Below, piece by piece: positions 46,028-58,200 of a DNA stretch of 64,000 nt. The stretch comes from Narthecium ossifragum. Taxonomy: Eukaryota; Streptophyta; Magnoliopsida; Dioscoreales; Nartheciaceae. Position numbers and translations under genes: made by a program. Numbering within the stretch: the stretch's first letter is position 1; each line of letters opens with the position of its first letter. The notes below the pieces were generated by a model, which worked only from the letters and a program-made list of their open reading frames with translations, made no database searches and was not told where the DNA came from. Where the stretch lies: the NCBI GenBank assembly GCA_963920575.1, contig OY986968.1, positions 4,829,485 to 4,893,484 of the forward strand, given 5' to 3'.

Positions 46028-46976
46028 TATATGCACCACAACAATACATAAGTGCACCCACATTTTATGTAAAATGTCTAAATTGCCCCCCTCTCTCTCA
46101 ACCACCAGTCACTCCGCCCATCACCTCTCCTCCGACGAACTCCGGCCAAGCTCCACCTTCCACCCCTTCCTGCTTGCCGCCGGCCACCTACTCCGGCTAG
46201 GCCCACCCCTCCTTCTCCGGCATCTCCCTCACCTCTCTACTCCTCCTCCACCCTCATCTCCTCATCTCTAAACCCTTTTTTTTATAGATCTTAGATCGGA
46301 AACCCCGATGAGAGAGAGAGAGAGAAGATGACCCCGACGACCCCATGGCTCTCCACCCCCTCCTCCCTCTCCTCTCAATCCTTCTCGTTGGCGCCGCGAC
46401 ATCCGCTATCGCTGCCAACCCCACCGCCGACGATCTCACGGCGGAGCTCATCTCCCTTCGCTCCCGCTCCTCATTGGGCGTCATCCACCTTAATGACCGC
46501 CTCATCTCCCTGTTCCTCTCCTCCGCCCCCGTTCCACGCTCCTACTCTCTCGTCATCTTCTTTGACGCCACCTAGCTCCACTCCAAGCCCGACCTCCACC
46601 TCCAGCAACTCTGTTCCGAGTTCGCCCTCCTCGCCTCCTCCTTCTCCTCCCACAACCCCTCCCACTCCTCCCTCTTCTTCTGCGACATCGAGTTTCAGAA
46701 ATCCCAGTCGTCCTTCGCCCTCTTCGGAGTTCAAACCCTCCCTCACGTCCGGCTCGTCGGTCCTCAAACTACCTCTCTCAAGGACGAATGAGAGAGAGAG
46801 AGGAGAGAGAACGAGCGGGAGGAGGAGGGAGAGAGAGAGGGTGACCGCCGCTCGGCCTCGTCGACCGCCGCCAGTGGCCAGCACAACCACCATTGTTTCA
46901 TGGAGAGATGAAGAGGGGGTATTTAAAAAATTATGGTGCATTTATAGGTTTTGATGGTGCATATATAATCACCCTA
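46028..46976 (+). mobile_element. possible Pack-MULE carrying a host gene fragment
   Basis: The left end GTAGTTTTATATGCACCACAAC... and the complement of the right end (GTGATTATATATGCACCATC...) resemble each other over about 50 bp, both with two GCACC words about 18-20 bp apart. Between them is a fragment of the host OST3/OST6 gene (46345-46797). No exact 9-bp duplication was found. The element sits about 315 bp upstream of the ZAR1-like gene. Confidence 0.45.
46345..46797 (+). pseudogene. captured fragment of an OST3/OST6 (oligosaccharyltransferase subunit) gene
   Basis: Translation starts MALHPLLPLLSILLVGA (signal-peptide-like) and follows plant OST3/OST6 proteins: DDLTAELISLRSRSSLGVIH, SLVIFFDAT, LHSKPDLHLQQL, LFFCDIEFQKSQSSF, FGVQTLPHVRLV. 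The intact family protein is a thioredoxin-like subunit of the ER N-glycosylation complex with C-terminal membrane helices. Here only the first part is present. A TAG at 46573-46575 replaces an expected glutamine codon, and homology stops at TTSLKDE, after which AG-rich sequence begins. It is a transduplicated, non-functional piece. Confidence 0.8.
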
Positions 46977-47290
46977 TAAAATGTAGATAGAACGATCCAT
47001 AAAGAAATACGTCAAGATTCGGAGCAGCCCGACTGTAATCCGACCCGAATCCAACGGATCTGAGCAGCCTCCTCTCCAACGGTCCGCTCATGGTGTTTAT
47101 TTCAGATGAGCCAAAAACAGTACCCTCACAGAGCAGCCCACTCCTGTCTCTCTGACTCTCTGCACTGCACACCGCTCTCCTCTCTCCTTTCCAGCATCAC
47201 AAAAGGAGGTGACTTTCCCATCATCTCTCTTGGATCTCTCTTTGTAATCCATCTATCAAATTTGCTGGTTCGTTTGCAAGTGAATCAAGA
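46977..47290 (+). promoter_or_regulatory. upstream region / 5' UTR of the ZAR1-like gene
   Basis: A CT-rich leader (CTCTCCTCTCTCC near 47170-47190) precedes the ATG at 47291. The promoter is squeezed between the transposon end at about 46976 and the gene. No clear TATA box. Confidence 0.4.
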
Positions 47291-49998
47291 ATGCCATTTT
47301 CATCATCTCTTTTTTGGGCTCTCTTGCTGCTCTGCAATGGCTTCATTATTGTGGTTTTTGCTTTGAATGATGAGGGTGTTTCGCTTCTCTCATTCAAGAA
47401 ATCCATCAGAGAGGACCCAGATGGCGCCCTTGCCAACTGGAACTCCTCTGATGGAGACCCATGCTCTTGGAATGGTATAACTTGTAGAGAATCCAAGGTG
47501 GTATCTCTAACTATACCCAAGAAAAGGCTTCTGGGTACAATAGACCCAGCTATTGGCCTACTACCTTTTCTTAGGCATATCAATCTCAGGAGCAACAAGC
47601 TCTTGGGGAGCTTGCCGGCCGGGCTCTTTCGTGCCCGAGGTTTACAGAGCTTGGTTTTATCAGGGAATTCCTTATCTGGGTACCTCACAAATGAGATTGG
47701 GTACCTCTCTTACCTGCAAGTCTTAGATTTGTCGCATAATTCGTTGAATGGTTCGATACCCATTTCTCTGATGCAATGTAAGAGGCTGAAGACTCTTGAT
47801 TTGAGCAATAACAACTTCACGAACTCGCTGCCTGATGATTTTGGAAGCAGTTTGGGATCACTTGAAGAGCTCAATCTTTCACATAATAGGTTGAATGGTT
47901 CGATTCCTAGTGGTATTGGCAATTTATCAAGCATTCAGGGGGTATTTGATCTCTCGCACAACCTCTTTTCTGGTGCTATTCCGGCGAGCCTAGGAAATCT
48001 ACCAGAGAAGGTTTACATCGATGTGGCTTATAACAATCTCAGCGGTCCGATACCCCACAATGGTTCTATGATGAATAGAGGACTAACTGCTTTTATCGGA
48101 AATCCAGGTCTTTGTGGTCCACCATTGGGGAAACTCTGTTCTTCAAGTGTAACTGGAATCGAAGCTAATACTGGTAGAAGTAGCAAGAGCATAAGCATTA
48201 AGAGAAGCGTGGTGATTGCATTTGTGGTGAGCGATGTGATTGTCATATTATTGTTTGCATTGGTCTTCTTTTACTGCTACAGGAGGTCTATTTCTTCTAA
48301 GAAGGAAGAAGGGGGGAATTCTTACAAGGTTCTTAAGGAAAGCAAGGAGTGCTGGTGTTTTCAGAAAGATGAATCTGAAACTTTTTCAGAAAGTTTTGAG
48401 CAGCTTGATATTGTACCATTAGATCATGATGTTAATTTCAATTTGGATCAGCTTTTAAAGTCAACTGCTATTGTGTTAGGAAAGAGTAGCATTGGGATTG
48501 TCTACAAGGTTGTGCTAGATAATGGGCTGACAATGGCCGTGAGGAGGTTGGGAGACGGAGGGGCACAAAGATTTAAAGAATTCCAAAGAGAGGTGGAAGC
48601 TATTGGAAAAGTCAGGCATTCCAACATTGTTGCTCTCAGAGCTTATTACTGGTCCATGGAAGAGAAACTCCTTGTATATGATTACATTCCAAATGGCAAC
48701 CTCTCCACTGCAATTCATGGTAAGGACGCATAGTAATTGTCCCCGTCCTGAAGATATATTCATGTGGTCGCTGTATCGCAGTCTATTTTACGGAGGTTCG
48801 AGTTGTGTAAAAATCCATCTGCAACAAAATTGTTATCTGACAATGCATATTTCAGACAATATATGGTATTTTAAATCCATATTATGCCAAACGCTTAGTT
48901 GATTCAGAGTCATTAAAAGTATTTGGGCATGGAGATTCTTCAACGTTGATGTCCTCAAAGTTGCAAAAATCTAGAATTTATTGAAAATAGAGTTTAATGA
49001 TCACAGAAATGGAAAGGGAAGGCTTTAATTTCAGTAGTGAATATTTCTTGTATATGCCAATCATAATAGCAACCAAACTGTTGGGACATTCAGTTAGCTA
49101 GAGCTCTTAGTTTCTTCTATCAAATATAGCAAATATGTTCAAGCAAAAGCAAAAGAATATTTGAGATGGAGTCCTAATACAATCACTTTAAAGATGAGAA
49201 TTTCAAATGGCATCTAAGTTTGTGAATATGATCATGTATAATATTATCTGTTTGATATGATAATATTATTTTGGCTGAACTTTCCTACGCAGTTTGCTTT
49301 TCTCTGCGGCAATGTTCTCTTGAGTTTTTAGGTTTTTTCTTTTTGATATGTTAGGTGAACCTGGAAAGACCACTTTTCGTCCACTTACTTGGAATGTTAG
49401 ACTGGAAATCATGAAGGGCGCAGCAAAAGGTTTGGCCTTCTTGCATGAATTCAGCCCAAAGAAGTATATTCATGGAGATCTCAAGCCTAACAATATACTT
49501 CTTGGAACAAACATGCAACCATTGATATCTGATTTTGGTGTGGGGTACCTTGCCAACCTGATCGAGGGGTTCCGAGCTACACATCGAAATAGAGTTGCAA
49601 CTGAAAAGCCCCAGAACCAACTGTCTGATGCATCAGTTAGCCCTGTTATGGATGGCGAATTATGTTATCAAGCTCCTGAAGCTTTCAAAACTCTGAAATC
49701 ATCGCAGAAATGGGATGTCTATTCATTCGGAGTGATTTTAATAGAACTAATTTCTGGGAGAACCCCAATTGTGCAATTGGATTCATCAGAGATGGATATA
49801 GTTCGATGGATTCAGTTCTGCATTCAAGAAAAGAAGCCTCTCTCAGATGTCTTAGATCCTTTCCTAAGTCAGGAATCAGAGCAAGATGATGAGGTTATTG
49901 CAGTGCTTAAGGTGGCCTTGGCTTGTGTTCAATATAATCCTGAAAGAAGACCATCCATGAGACATATTGCTGAAATTCTCGACGGAATTGCTAGCTAA
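47291..49998 (+). CDS. LRR receptor-like kinase, ZAR1-like (690 aa, two exons)
   Basis: Exons 47291-48719 and 49355-49998, joined in frame through a GT-AG intron (HG|EPGKTT). Signal peptide at residues 1-24, an LRRNT cap ([23 protein letters not shown]), about seven leucine-rich repeats to residue 255, [10 protein letters not shown], a membrane helix at about 307-330, a juxtamembrane part with [18 protein letters not shown], and a kinase domain from about 395. Kinase signatures: [13 protein letters not shown], catalytic loop [25 protein letters not shown]. The subdomain-II lysine is replaced by arginine (AVRRL) and HRD reads HGD. The whole plan matches ZYGOTIC ARREST 1 (ZAR1) and its close relatives, plasma-membrane receptors; Arabidopsis ZAR1 acts in the asymmetric division of the zygote. 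One-to-one orthology is inferred from my memory of the family. Confidence 0.93.
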
Positions 49999-51999
49999 TT
50001 TGAAGAGAACTGGTGTGTGATTTATGCTACTGATCAGCGAAACCAATGGAGAAATACTAGTTACAACAGCCTGAAAGCTCTCTCCATTCTGCTATTAAAC
50101 TATCAATTCTTGGTGTTGGTTTTTCTCGTCAATGAGTCCCTAGTTTGAAGTTCTTTCGTCATGTGGATATACTGCTCAAGTGAGAGAGAGAGAGTCAACT
50201 CTACAAGTAAGAAGTTGCAAAAACTTCATCAGCATGTGTCCAAAGTGGTAATAATCTCTCGCTCACAAGCTATGTCCGCTGTCCTAATGTTGTCTGTATG
50301 CTTATTTTATATAAGAATTTGCTTAGCTGAGCAGTCATTATGAATGCAAGTAAAATACGAATGCTGTACATCACCAATACTTGTTTCCTGCTCTCTCATA
50401 ATCATCAAAACTTGCTGCTTGTGGACTTAAAGTTACAAGTTACCATTCTAGTAAAATTGTTGGTTATTAGTTTCAGTGTTAGATCACTTGAAGACTCAAA
50501 AATGAAGTGTTGTGAACTATTGTTATTTTTCAGGTACAACATTACTGATCTGGGTCAGTGTAAAGTCTTTTGTGTTGACAGTTAGAAGAAGCAGATGGCC
50601 TATCTGACAATCCAATTTACTCCTACTTAGCATCATATTTTGTATGTTTTTCTGCTAAGTAGCAGAAAACAGCAAGGAGTTCAAATCCCACCCTTGGATG
50701 GTCTGCTCAATCCTTTTATGTTATGTTAGGAGGGATGTTTCGAATAATAATGCGGCAGTTAGTAAATCGAGAGACTTATTGATTTCATGAAAAGTATCCA
50801 GTGAAATGCATCTTATAATTGGTCTTGTCATTAAAAGTGGTATTACTGTAATCAACCATTCAATTCCTAATAGTGAGACCCTTTATAATCCATATTAGAT
50901 CTGAAATTAGAATTACAGCTTTTCACATTATGTGCTACAAGTATGTTCTAAATATGAAAGAATTACCTTAGGTGTACAGCATCGTGGAATTTCCCCTACT
51001 ATATTTTGGATGTGGCTATTAAGTGTCAGTTCCATTTGAAATTACGCTAGCACAGAAAATGCCCTTTGGAATACAATGGAAAGCCACTGAGAATGTGAAA
51101 TGGCGCGAAAAGCTTTTATGATGCAACTAAACTTTTATCTACCAATCAGTGCCCTACAGGCCTATAATTTCACAGTTTTCACTTACTTTTAAAAGCTGCC
51201 AATATAGTGATACTCATAATAGAAATAAAAAAGCTGTTTTGAAAAGATTTTCAATGGACAACTCATATTTTTAAAGTGAAGGTGATTCACTCATTCACCT
51301 CATTTTTTTTATCAGTTCAGCTCAGATTTATGACGGTCTATAATTATTAAGCAAAGCTGAGAGTAGCTATTGGTGATTTAGTATTTTCTCAATCATGTTT
51401 GAGCTTGTAAGTTATACTTTAACTGATAATATATCTCTTATTTCAAAAAATTTGTTACGTTCATACCAGAGGAATGTCGAAATGAAACAGTGAAACCACC
51501 GAAACTATCAGAATCGTTTCATGCTTCGTTGGGACAGAAACTGAAACTTATTTTTTCTTATTTCAAAAATTTGCTACATTGATAACAAAGGAATGCCGAA
51601 ATGAAACAGCTGGGAAACTATCATAACGTTTCCTGCTCCGTTGGGACGGAAACTGGAACTTTTTCCCCCTATTTTGAGTATTTAAGCGAAAATGGATCGA
51701 TCATCAATGGCAGCAGGAGCACTGCCCTTCAATGAAGGGAATGTAAAGAACACAAAAAAAAATGAAGTGAGACAGCAATAACTCCTGATTCCTGATATTC
51801 CTGGGAAAAAAACACAAAAAATGAAGCGAGACATCAAGGTACATGAGCAGCAAAATGCATGCTCCGGTGTCGCCTTTAATCTTTCAAACTTGCACAAAAT
51901 GGTTTCTCACGAGAAACCAAAGAGGCAACATTTTATAGATATAAATGGCAATTTTTCATAGTTTTGTTCCTCAAAATCTGGTATGTTGCTCAAAAAATC
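49999..51999. other. intergenic region between convergent genes
   Basis: 3' flank of the kinase gene and 3' flank of the mS35 gene. AT-rich, no coding signal. It holds a 120-bp tandem duplication at 51436-51671 (both copies start TCTTATTTCAAAAA; CGTTGGGAC follows in both). Confidence 0.5.
51436..51671. repeat. 120-bp tandem duplication
   Basis: Copies start at 51436 and 51556, both with TCTTATTTCAAAAA, GGAATG[TC]CGAAATGAAACAG and CGTTGGGAC, about 80-85% alike by eye. Confidence 0.75.
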
Positions 52000-54972
52000 T
52001 TACACGGAAGCTAAGTCTCCTTGCATCTTTGCAGCCTTAGCCTTCAACCTCTCCATGAACCGTGGGTTAGATCTAAGCTTACTCTTGACATAAGCATTCC
52101 GGGTCTCCTCCACCAGGTTATCAGCTTTAGCTGCTTCCGATATCAGCGCATACAGAGTCCTTAGACAATCCTTCCTATTTTCTTCCCGGTGTTCAAACCT
52201 TAAAACAGAAGGCGGAAAACAAAGATTAAAAAAAAATTATTCTTGAACTTTCACACTACAGACATATATCCACAAGATATTTTTGATTAATCTATTGAAC
52301 AAACAAAGAACTTCAGAAAAAACTCTCTCCCTTGCCTATAGGAAACAAATAGCTGACTTAACACAAAAAAGTCCAGATATTAAGCAAAATCGGATTGCGC
52401 TCCTGAACATTTTAGGTTATCAGGAGTTTAAGTTCCAACAAGACCGAATCTTATCATGATCCGCTTATAAAGTTGCATCCTTGGGCAAAGTTGTCGAATC
52501 ATGAAATCTATGTAAACAGCCGTTGGTAAGCCAATCGAATCCATCTGTAGCTGATGTTGTTCATTATATCATAATCCACTAATAGAGTCCATCCTTGGGT
52601 GATGTTGTTGAGTCATGACAGCAATTGATCAATAAAGTAACAAGATTATAACCAACCTAAGTTGAAAGAGGTCGGACTCCTGTAAAGCCTAAATATTCTC
52701 CAACATACAGCATTGTTGGTTACCTACAGTGGCCAACGGGTAGATGTATGCGGATGCTCATTCATTATTTATGGAGGCCGATGGTTAGAGTAGGTGGATG
52801 ATAGAAGGTATGGAAGCCAACACAAAGAGTAGGTTATTGCTAGAGGGAATGGGGTAGTTAGTTGGAGATACAAGGAAACGTTATCACACAGCATTGTTTA
52901 TTAAGCTACTGTTCCGTGGGTTAGATGTAGGTAGATGCTAGTTGATTATTTATCGTGGCCGATGGTTAGCGCAGGTGGCTGATAGAGGGAATTGAAGCCG
53001 AAGGTAGAATAGGTTGTTGATAGAGGGCATTGAAGTAGTTACCTCTGGTGGTCAATGGGTGCATCTATGTGAATGCTAGAGTGAAAGGAGAAAAAAAGAC
53101 TTCTAGAGGAGTCCGGTCTTTCTCAACATAAATTGGTTATACTATTTTTAATAATTTCATCAATGGTTGTTTAAATATATCACATGACTGAGCAAAATCA
53201 CCTGAGGATGGACTCTATTTGTTGATCATCATATAAATCAACCTCATTTGAATTTTAAACCACCCAAGCTGATAACTATTAAAATTCACCCTATTGCAAT
53301 GTAAACAAAAATAGGAATCTATGTTGATCATGATAAGATTCAGTCTCATTTGGACATCCTAAAATCTTTATGCAGTTAGGATCATCTGACTACGTGTGAG
53401 ATCGGATATTTGGCATATCATATTGTCACAGAGTCATGCAGGAACCAAAGAAGAAGCTAACCAAGCATATTCAAAGCACCATAAAACCTCATCTTACTAT
53501 AACCAAGCATATTAGAATTTCATTCAGTGGACAAATGGACATTATATCTGCATCACTCATCAAATTCTTTATGGAAGCAACAAACTCGAAGCACCATGAT
53601 CAAGTCTGAGCAGATTTTTTTTTAATCACCTAACAGTGACATAGATTTTCTTCATCAAAAGTACCTCACTATATACTAGAAGAAAGACGGCGGAGGTACA
53701 AAAATGGTTATTAAGTCAAGGATAGAATCCATAAAACCCATTCAAATTGAGTAGTAGCATACCTCTCACTGATGATTGTCAGCTCATCTCTTCCTGAATG
53801 ATACCTCTTTCCAACTAATTCTCGAAGTCTGCAGAAAGCATGCCGTGAGAGCCCTAGCTCTTTAACAGTCACTGCAAGTTTAACTTTTCTGTTCTTGGGG
53901 TGCCATGCATCTCCTCCAGGAGCAAACACAACACGTGATTCCCACCTCAGAATTGGTCCCTCACCAGGTGGGTCATCTAGGTGCACCTTTTTCCCTGCTT
54001 CAGGTGTTATACCTTCTTCAGGAGGCTGCTCTGCTTCCATAATTTTTGTGCATTCGAGAACCATTTTGTCCTCGAACTCTTTGAACAATTCATAAGCTTG
54101 CTCAACCTCCATTTCTCCTCTTTCGCACATGTCTCCTAACTCATTAAACTTGGCCTCAACCTTTTCCTTGATTTCATCTGAAAATAGGCCGCAGAAATAC
54201 AATGAATAAATGTGCATGCAAAGAACACTTCGCTGGGAAATTATTGGGGAAATAATGTCCCAAAATTTAACACAATTATGTTCTGATTCAGTATTGTTAT
54301 AAGTTCTTTCCAGATCCGAAGACACAATCCATGAAGAAACAGATAAGACGAGCAAGCCAGGGAATGGTTCTTCGTTAGTTTGGCGAATAGTAGTTCACCT
54401 GGGAGGAGCTTGTCCCAGCTGAGCATGTCCTCGAGGATATCTTCGCATTCCTTCGTATCCTTCAAGAAACCCTTCTCGGTCGCCTCCCGTATCATATCAT
54501 CCCACATCTTATCATCCATATTAAAGAACTCATCGCTGGCCAGCTTCTTCTGCACATACTCAGTAGCATTGTACAAGTCCGGGATCTCCTCGTCCGTCTC
54601 GTGCATCTCCTCAAAGTCCGACTCGAACTCCTGGTCCTTCACCTCGGCGAGCGGCTGAAACCTAAGCTCCTCCATCAGCTCGTCATCGGTTTCCTCGTGC
54701 TTTCCCACTAACTTTCGGACGAGGGCCGCTTCCATGATCGAAGGCAGCATCTCCTCATCCCCTTTGAGGTAGAGATCTATACGGCGCTTGAATTCTTGAT
54801 TGCTCACATCTTCGACTACGGGGCCGGCCTTGGGTGCCTCGGCCAAAGATGACGGGGGATTCGATTCGGCATCGTCGGAGGAGAAGAGGCGGATGAGAGG
54901 TGTGGCTAGAGGACGATGGCGGTGGCGGAGGAGTGCATGGGATTGCTTGAGGAGAAGAAGAGATCGGTTCAT
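52000..54972 (-). CDS. mitochondrial small ribosomal subunit protein mS35-like (S24/S35 family), 395 aa
   Basis: Three exons on the minus strand: 54972-54399, 54177-53763 and 52198-52000 (TAA at 52002-52000), frame kept through GT-AG introns (LLP|DEIKEK and SER|FEHREEN). The N-terminus MNRSLLLLKQSHALL...RLFSS is a typical mitochondrial presequence. An acidic, helical middle (DDELMEELRFQPLAEVKDQE, CEDILEDMLSWDKLLPG) is followed by the conserved core VKLAVTVKELGLSRHAFC, LRELVGKRYHSGRDELTI of the Ribosomal_S24/S35 family, and a basic tail ending MQGDLASV. It should be a component of the mitoribosome small subunit. It is divergent from VPS45 with 255 bp between start codons. The intron at 52199-53762 holds a degenerate 181-bp repeat. 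Confidence 0.9.
52700..53085. repeat. degenerate tandem repeat, about 181-bp unit, in the mS35 intron
   Basis: GATGGTTAG occurs at 52790 and 52971 within matching surroundings (TAGATGTA[TG]G...GGCCGATGGTTAG...GGTGG[AC]TGATAG). A partial third copy follows at about 53030-53080. Confidence 0.65.
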
Positions 54973-55227
54973 GGGTTGCCGCTTTGCTAGTGACTAGGGT
55001 TCGAGAGAGCTACTGGTTTGGCTACCCAAAGAGAGAAATGGGCAGACCCATGTGCTTTGGCGAGGTTATCGCGTCGGATTCGGGTTCATTAACTATGCAA
55101 CCCGAATCCGACACCATGCCACTACCTAGCTTCGTTCGTCTCCAACTCCAATAGACCAGACGAAGAGATCTACAGAGCCAAGCCCCAACGCTAGTACCAA
55201 CCTTGAGATCGCGAACCCTAGGAAGAG
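54973..55227. promoter_or_regulatory. short bidirectional promoter (mS35 / VPS45)
   Basis: 255 bp between divergent start codons. It contains a perfect inverted repeat at 55073-55112 (arms GTCGGATTCGGGTT, 12-nt loop) and telo-box-like CTAGGGTT (54995-55002, beside the mS35 start) and AACCCTAGG (55214-55222, beside the VPS45 start). Telo-box motifs are common in promoters of plant ribosomal-protein and translation genes. No TATA box is evident. Confidence 0.6.
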
Positions 55228-58200
55228 ATGGTGCTGATATCGTTGGTTCGAGACTACGTCGGCCGCATGCTGCAGGATATCTCTGGGATGAAGGTTCTCA
55301 TTCTCGATTCCCACACGGTGAGATCATCGAATCCGATAGAAAAACCATGTTGTTAGTATCAAGATGGGATTTTAGATTTTTTGGCTTGAACATGTGATAA
55401 TATGTCAACTCGAATAAATTTCTATTTGGGGATAGTTTGATCTCTATGAATCTTGGATTCTTCAAGAAATCAGCAAATTCTTTCCAGATAGAAAGAACCT
55501 TTTAATCTGAATGCGGATGTGCATTTCGACTTCTAAGTTATTCTTTAAGCATAAATTTGGTAATAGATTTTTCACACTGCTCCATATTCAGAAGTGTCCA
55601 ATTTGGAGCTTCTTGGTCAAATAAATGTTCTAAGGTAGAGGATCGTGGGATAGAATTGTGTCCTGGGAAAATTCAGGTTTGAATTTTGTTGCAACTTGGA
55701 ACTGATAGATGGCTATGTAATTCTGAGATGCATCGGCACAAAAAAAAAGACTGGCTAAAATTCCTCTCTACACTTGGTCCAGTAGGCTTCTCTGAATTAT
55801 TGTGACAGATAATGGGCATCATAGGCCTCTTTGGTGCCTTTTTCCATGTTGATTCTTATGTACAACAGTACAAGTCCTACATTGATTGCTATTGTGGGGA
55901 AAGAACTAAGACGAGAGCTTCCTAGGATGAGAGGACATGCTCTCGAACTTTCAAAGCAGCCATGAGAGCTGTTTCAATTATAATCCAGATAGCCAAGAAT
56001 TCCAAGATACAATCAAGCTCATCTTCATAATTTTAGATATAATCCATGTAGCTAACTTATCCTTGTCAATTGAGATATCGGGAAAAAGCTAAATAATTGG
56101 TCTCAACAAAAACATGAGTTTAGTCTTTATAAGGCTTAGAGTGCAAGCGTTTATCGTCGACAAAAAACTATCTAGACCTTGCCAGTAATTAAGAAGGCTC
56201 TTTGAGTTTCCAACTCCATAAGATACTGGCAAAATGGTACGAAAAGAACTGGTATTGGTGATACCGAGCATATACCAGGCTCTATAGTAGTTTTGGGCCC
56301 GCTTCAGGTCAGCTTCGATGGAAACCAGTACGTTTCATATGAAGTTTAAGACTATAATAATAATTCTTCAGCCGATACGAATAATGCACGATAACCCACC
56401 ATACTAGTAATGAAAACTAAAGTAAACTCGTGTCTATATGTTTTGATTCATATGCTGCCTTATTGCAGGTTAGCATTGTGAGTGTTGCATACTCGCAGTC
56501 AGAACTACTGCAGAAGGAGGTGTTTTTGGTGGAATTGGTCGATTCCATGTCAAAAGAATCAATGGCACACCTCAAAGCAGTTTATTTCCTCCGCCCAACA
56601 TCAGAAAATATTCAACAGTTGCGTCGTCAATTGGCAAGCCCCAGATTTGGGGAATATCACCTGTGTGCGTTCTTAAAATTGTTGTTTTGTTTTATTTCTT
56701 TCCATTTGTTTACCTAAACTTAATTCTTGAAGTTCAACTTCTGGTGATTCTGCAGTTTTTTCGAATATCTTGAAGATACCTCAAATTCAAGTACTGGCTG
56801 ATTCAGATGAGCAAGAAGTCGTCCAACAAGTTCAAGTGAGTTGCATTAAATAGTGTACTATTAATTCTGTCTTTTTCTTCTAATGCCTTATATGTTTAAG
56901 CATTTTTTCTTGTTAGTAAAATGCCTCAAATGCTTACCTCAGTTAACTGGTGTCAACATGGCCTGGTTTTTAGCCATGCTGAAGCTGAAACCCAAACATA
57001 TAAGCTCAACCTTAAAACCTTTGGTTAATGAATTAGGTATTTCATTTGTCAAATTTAGACTGCTGTTAAATACCTGATTCTGTTCTCTAAATATTNNNNN
57101 NNNNNNNNNNNNNNNNNNNNNNNNNNNNNNNNNNNNNNNNNNNNNNNNNNNNNNNNNNNNNNNNNNNNNNNNNNNNNNNNNNNNNNNNNNNNNNNNNNNN
57201 NNNNNNNNNNNNNNNNNNNNNNNNNNNNNNNNNNNNNNNNNNNNNNNNNNNNNNNNNNNNNNNNNNNNNNNNNNNNNNNNNNNNNNNNNNNNNNNCGCGA
57301 ACGCGATCTGGGGGGGAGGTGGAGGGGAGGGGCCGGAGGCGGAGGAGAGGAGGAACCGCGTGGGGAGGAGCCGCGTGGGGAGGAGGTGAGGAGTGAAGAG
57401 TGTTGCGGGAGAAAAAAAGAGAAGGAGAGGGGAGAGCAGTGGCCACGTGGGGGAAAAAGTAAAAGAAAAGGGAGGAGAGAGAGAGGGAGGGGTGACACGT
57501 GAATTTGTGGGTAGCATGCAAAGCAAGATAAGGAGAGAAATGAAAGAAAAAAAACTGATCGGGTAGTTAGCAAGTCAGAGAATGAGAGAGAAGGAGGGTG
57601 AGTGAGTGCAACAAGTCAGAGAAGGAGAGAGGGGGGTGAGTGAGTGCCGATAAGCTAAAAATAAAAATCAGTATGTTATTTATCATTACTTTTTATTTAT
57701 CAATGATAGGTCTCATATAAATGTTATTTTTTATTATTTTTTATTTAATGATGGTTATTAGTAACATTTTTTATTTAATAATGATTGTTTTTAACATTCT
57801 TTTTTATCTAATAATGGTAACTTTCCAATAATTAAATGTATCATATGAAAATTTAAAATTTTATGTTAATAATCATTTTAGTTATTATATTACTTTCTCA
57901 TGCTATTTAGTTTTTTTTATGACTTATTCATGTTAATTTTTACATTAATTGTTGATGCTATTTTCTATGTTAATTACTTACGATAATTTTCATATTAATT
58001 GATAAATGTTGTATTTTACATCAAAATTAATTCAAATTGGTGGACAAATGAGAATACTAGTATTTGTCCATATTTGAAGGTGTTAAAAAAAAGTTTAAAA
58101 ATTTTCATGAATTTCCTGTTGGAATGTTATCTGTTTTTGAGTTCTACTAGAAACATTTATCTTAGACCACCGAATGACAGATTATGATTAGTCTGAAAAA

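Noticed and set aside
45683..46105. 140-aa minus-strand ORF
   Set aside because: Ser/Pro/Leu-rich translation of purine-rich low-complexity DNA next to the Pack-MULE-like end.
46328..46954. 208-aa Ser/Pro-rich ORF
   Set aside because: It overlaps the OST3/6 fragment in another frame; low-complexity translation of CT-rich DNA.
56661..56770. Apparent frameshift in VPS45 between exons 2 and 3 at a run of six T
   Set aside because: Using the second GT in CTGTGTGCG as donor restores the frame and gives the expected HLFFSN sequence, so no lesion is needed.
56939..57573. Minus-strand ORFs crossing the N gap
   Set aside because: The reading passes through 200 unknown bases; the sequence is purine-rich intron DNA.
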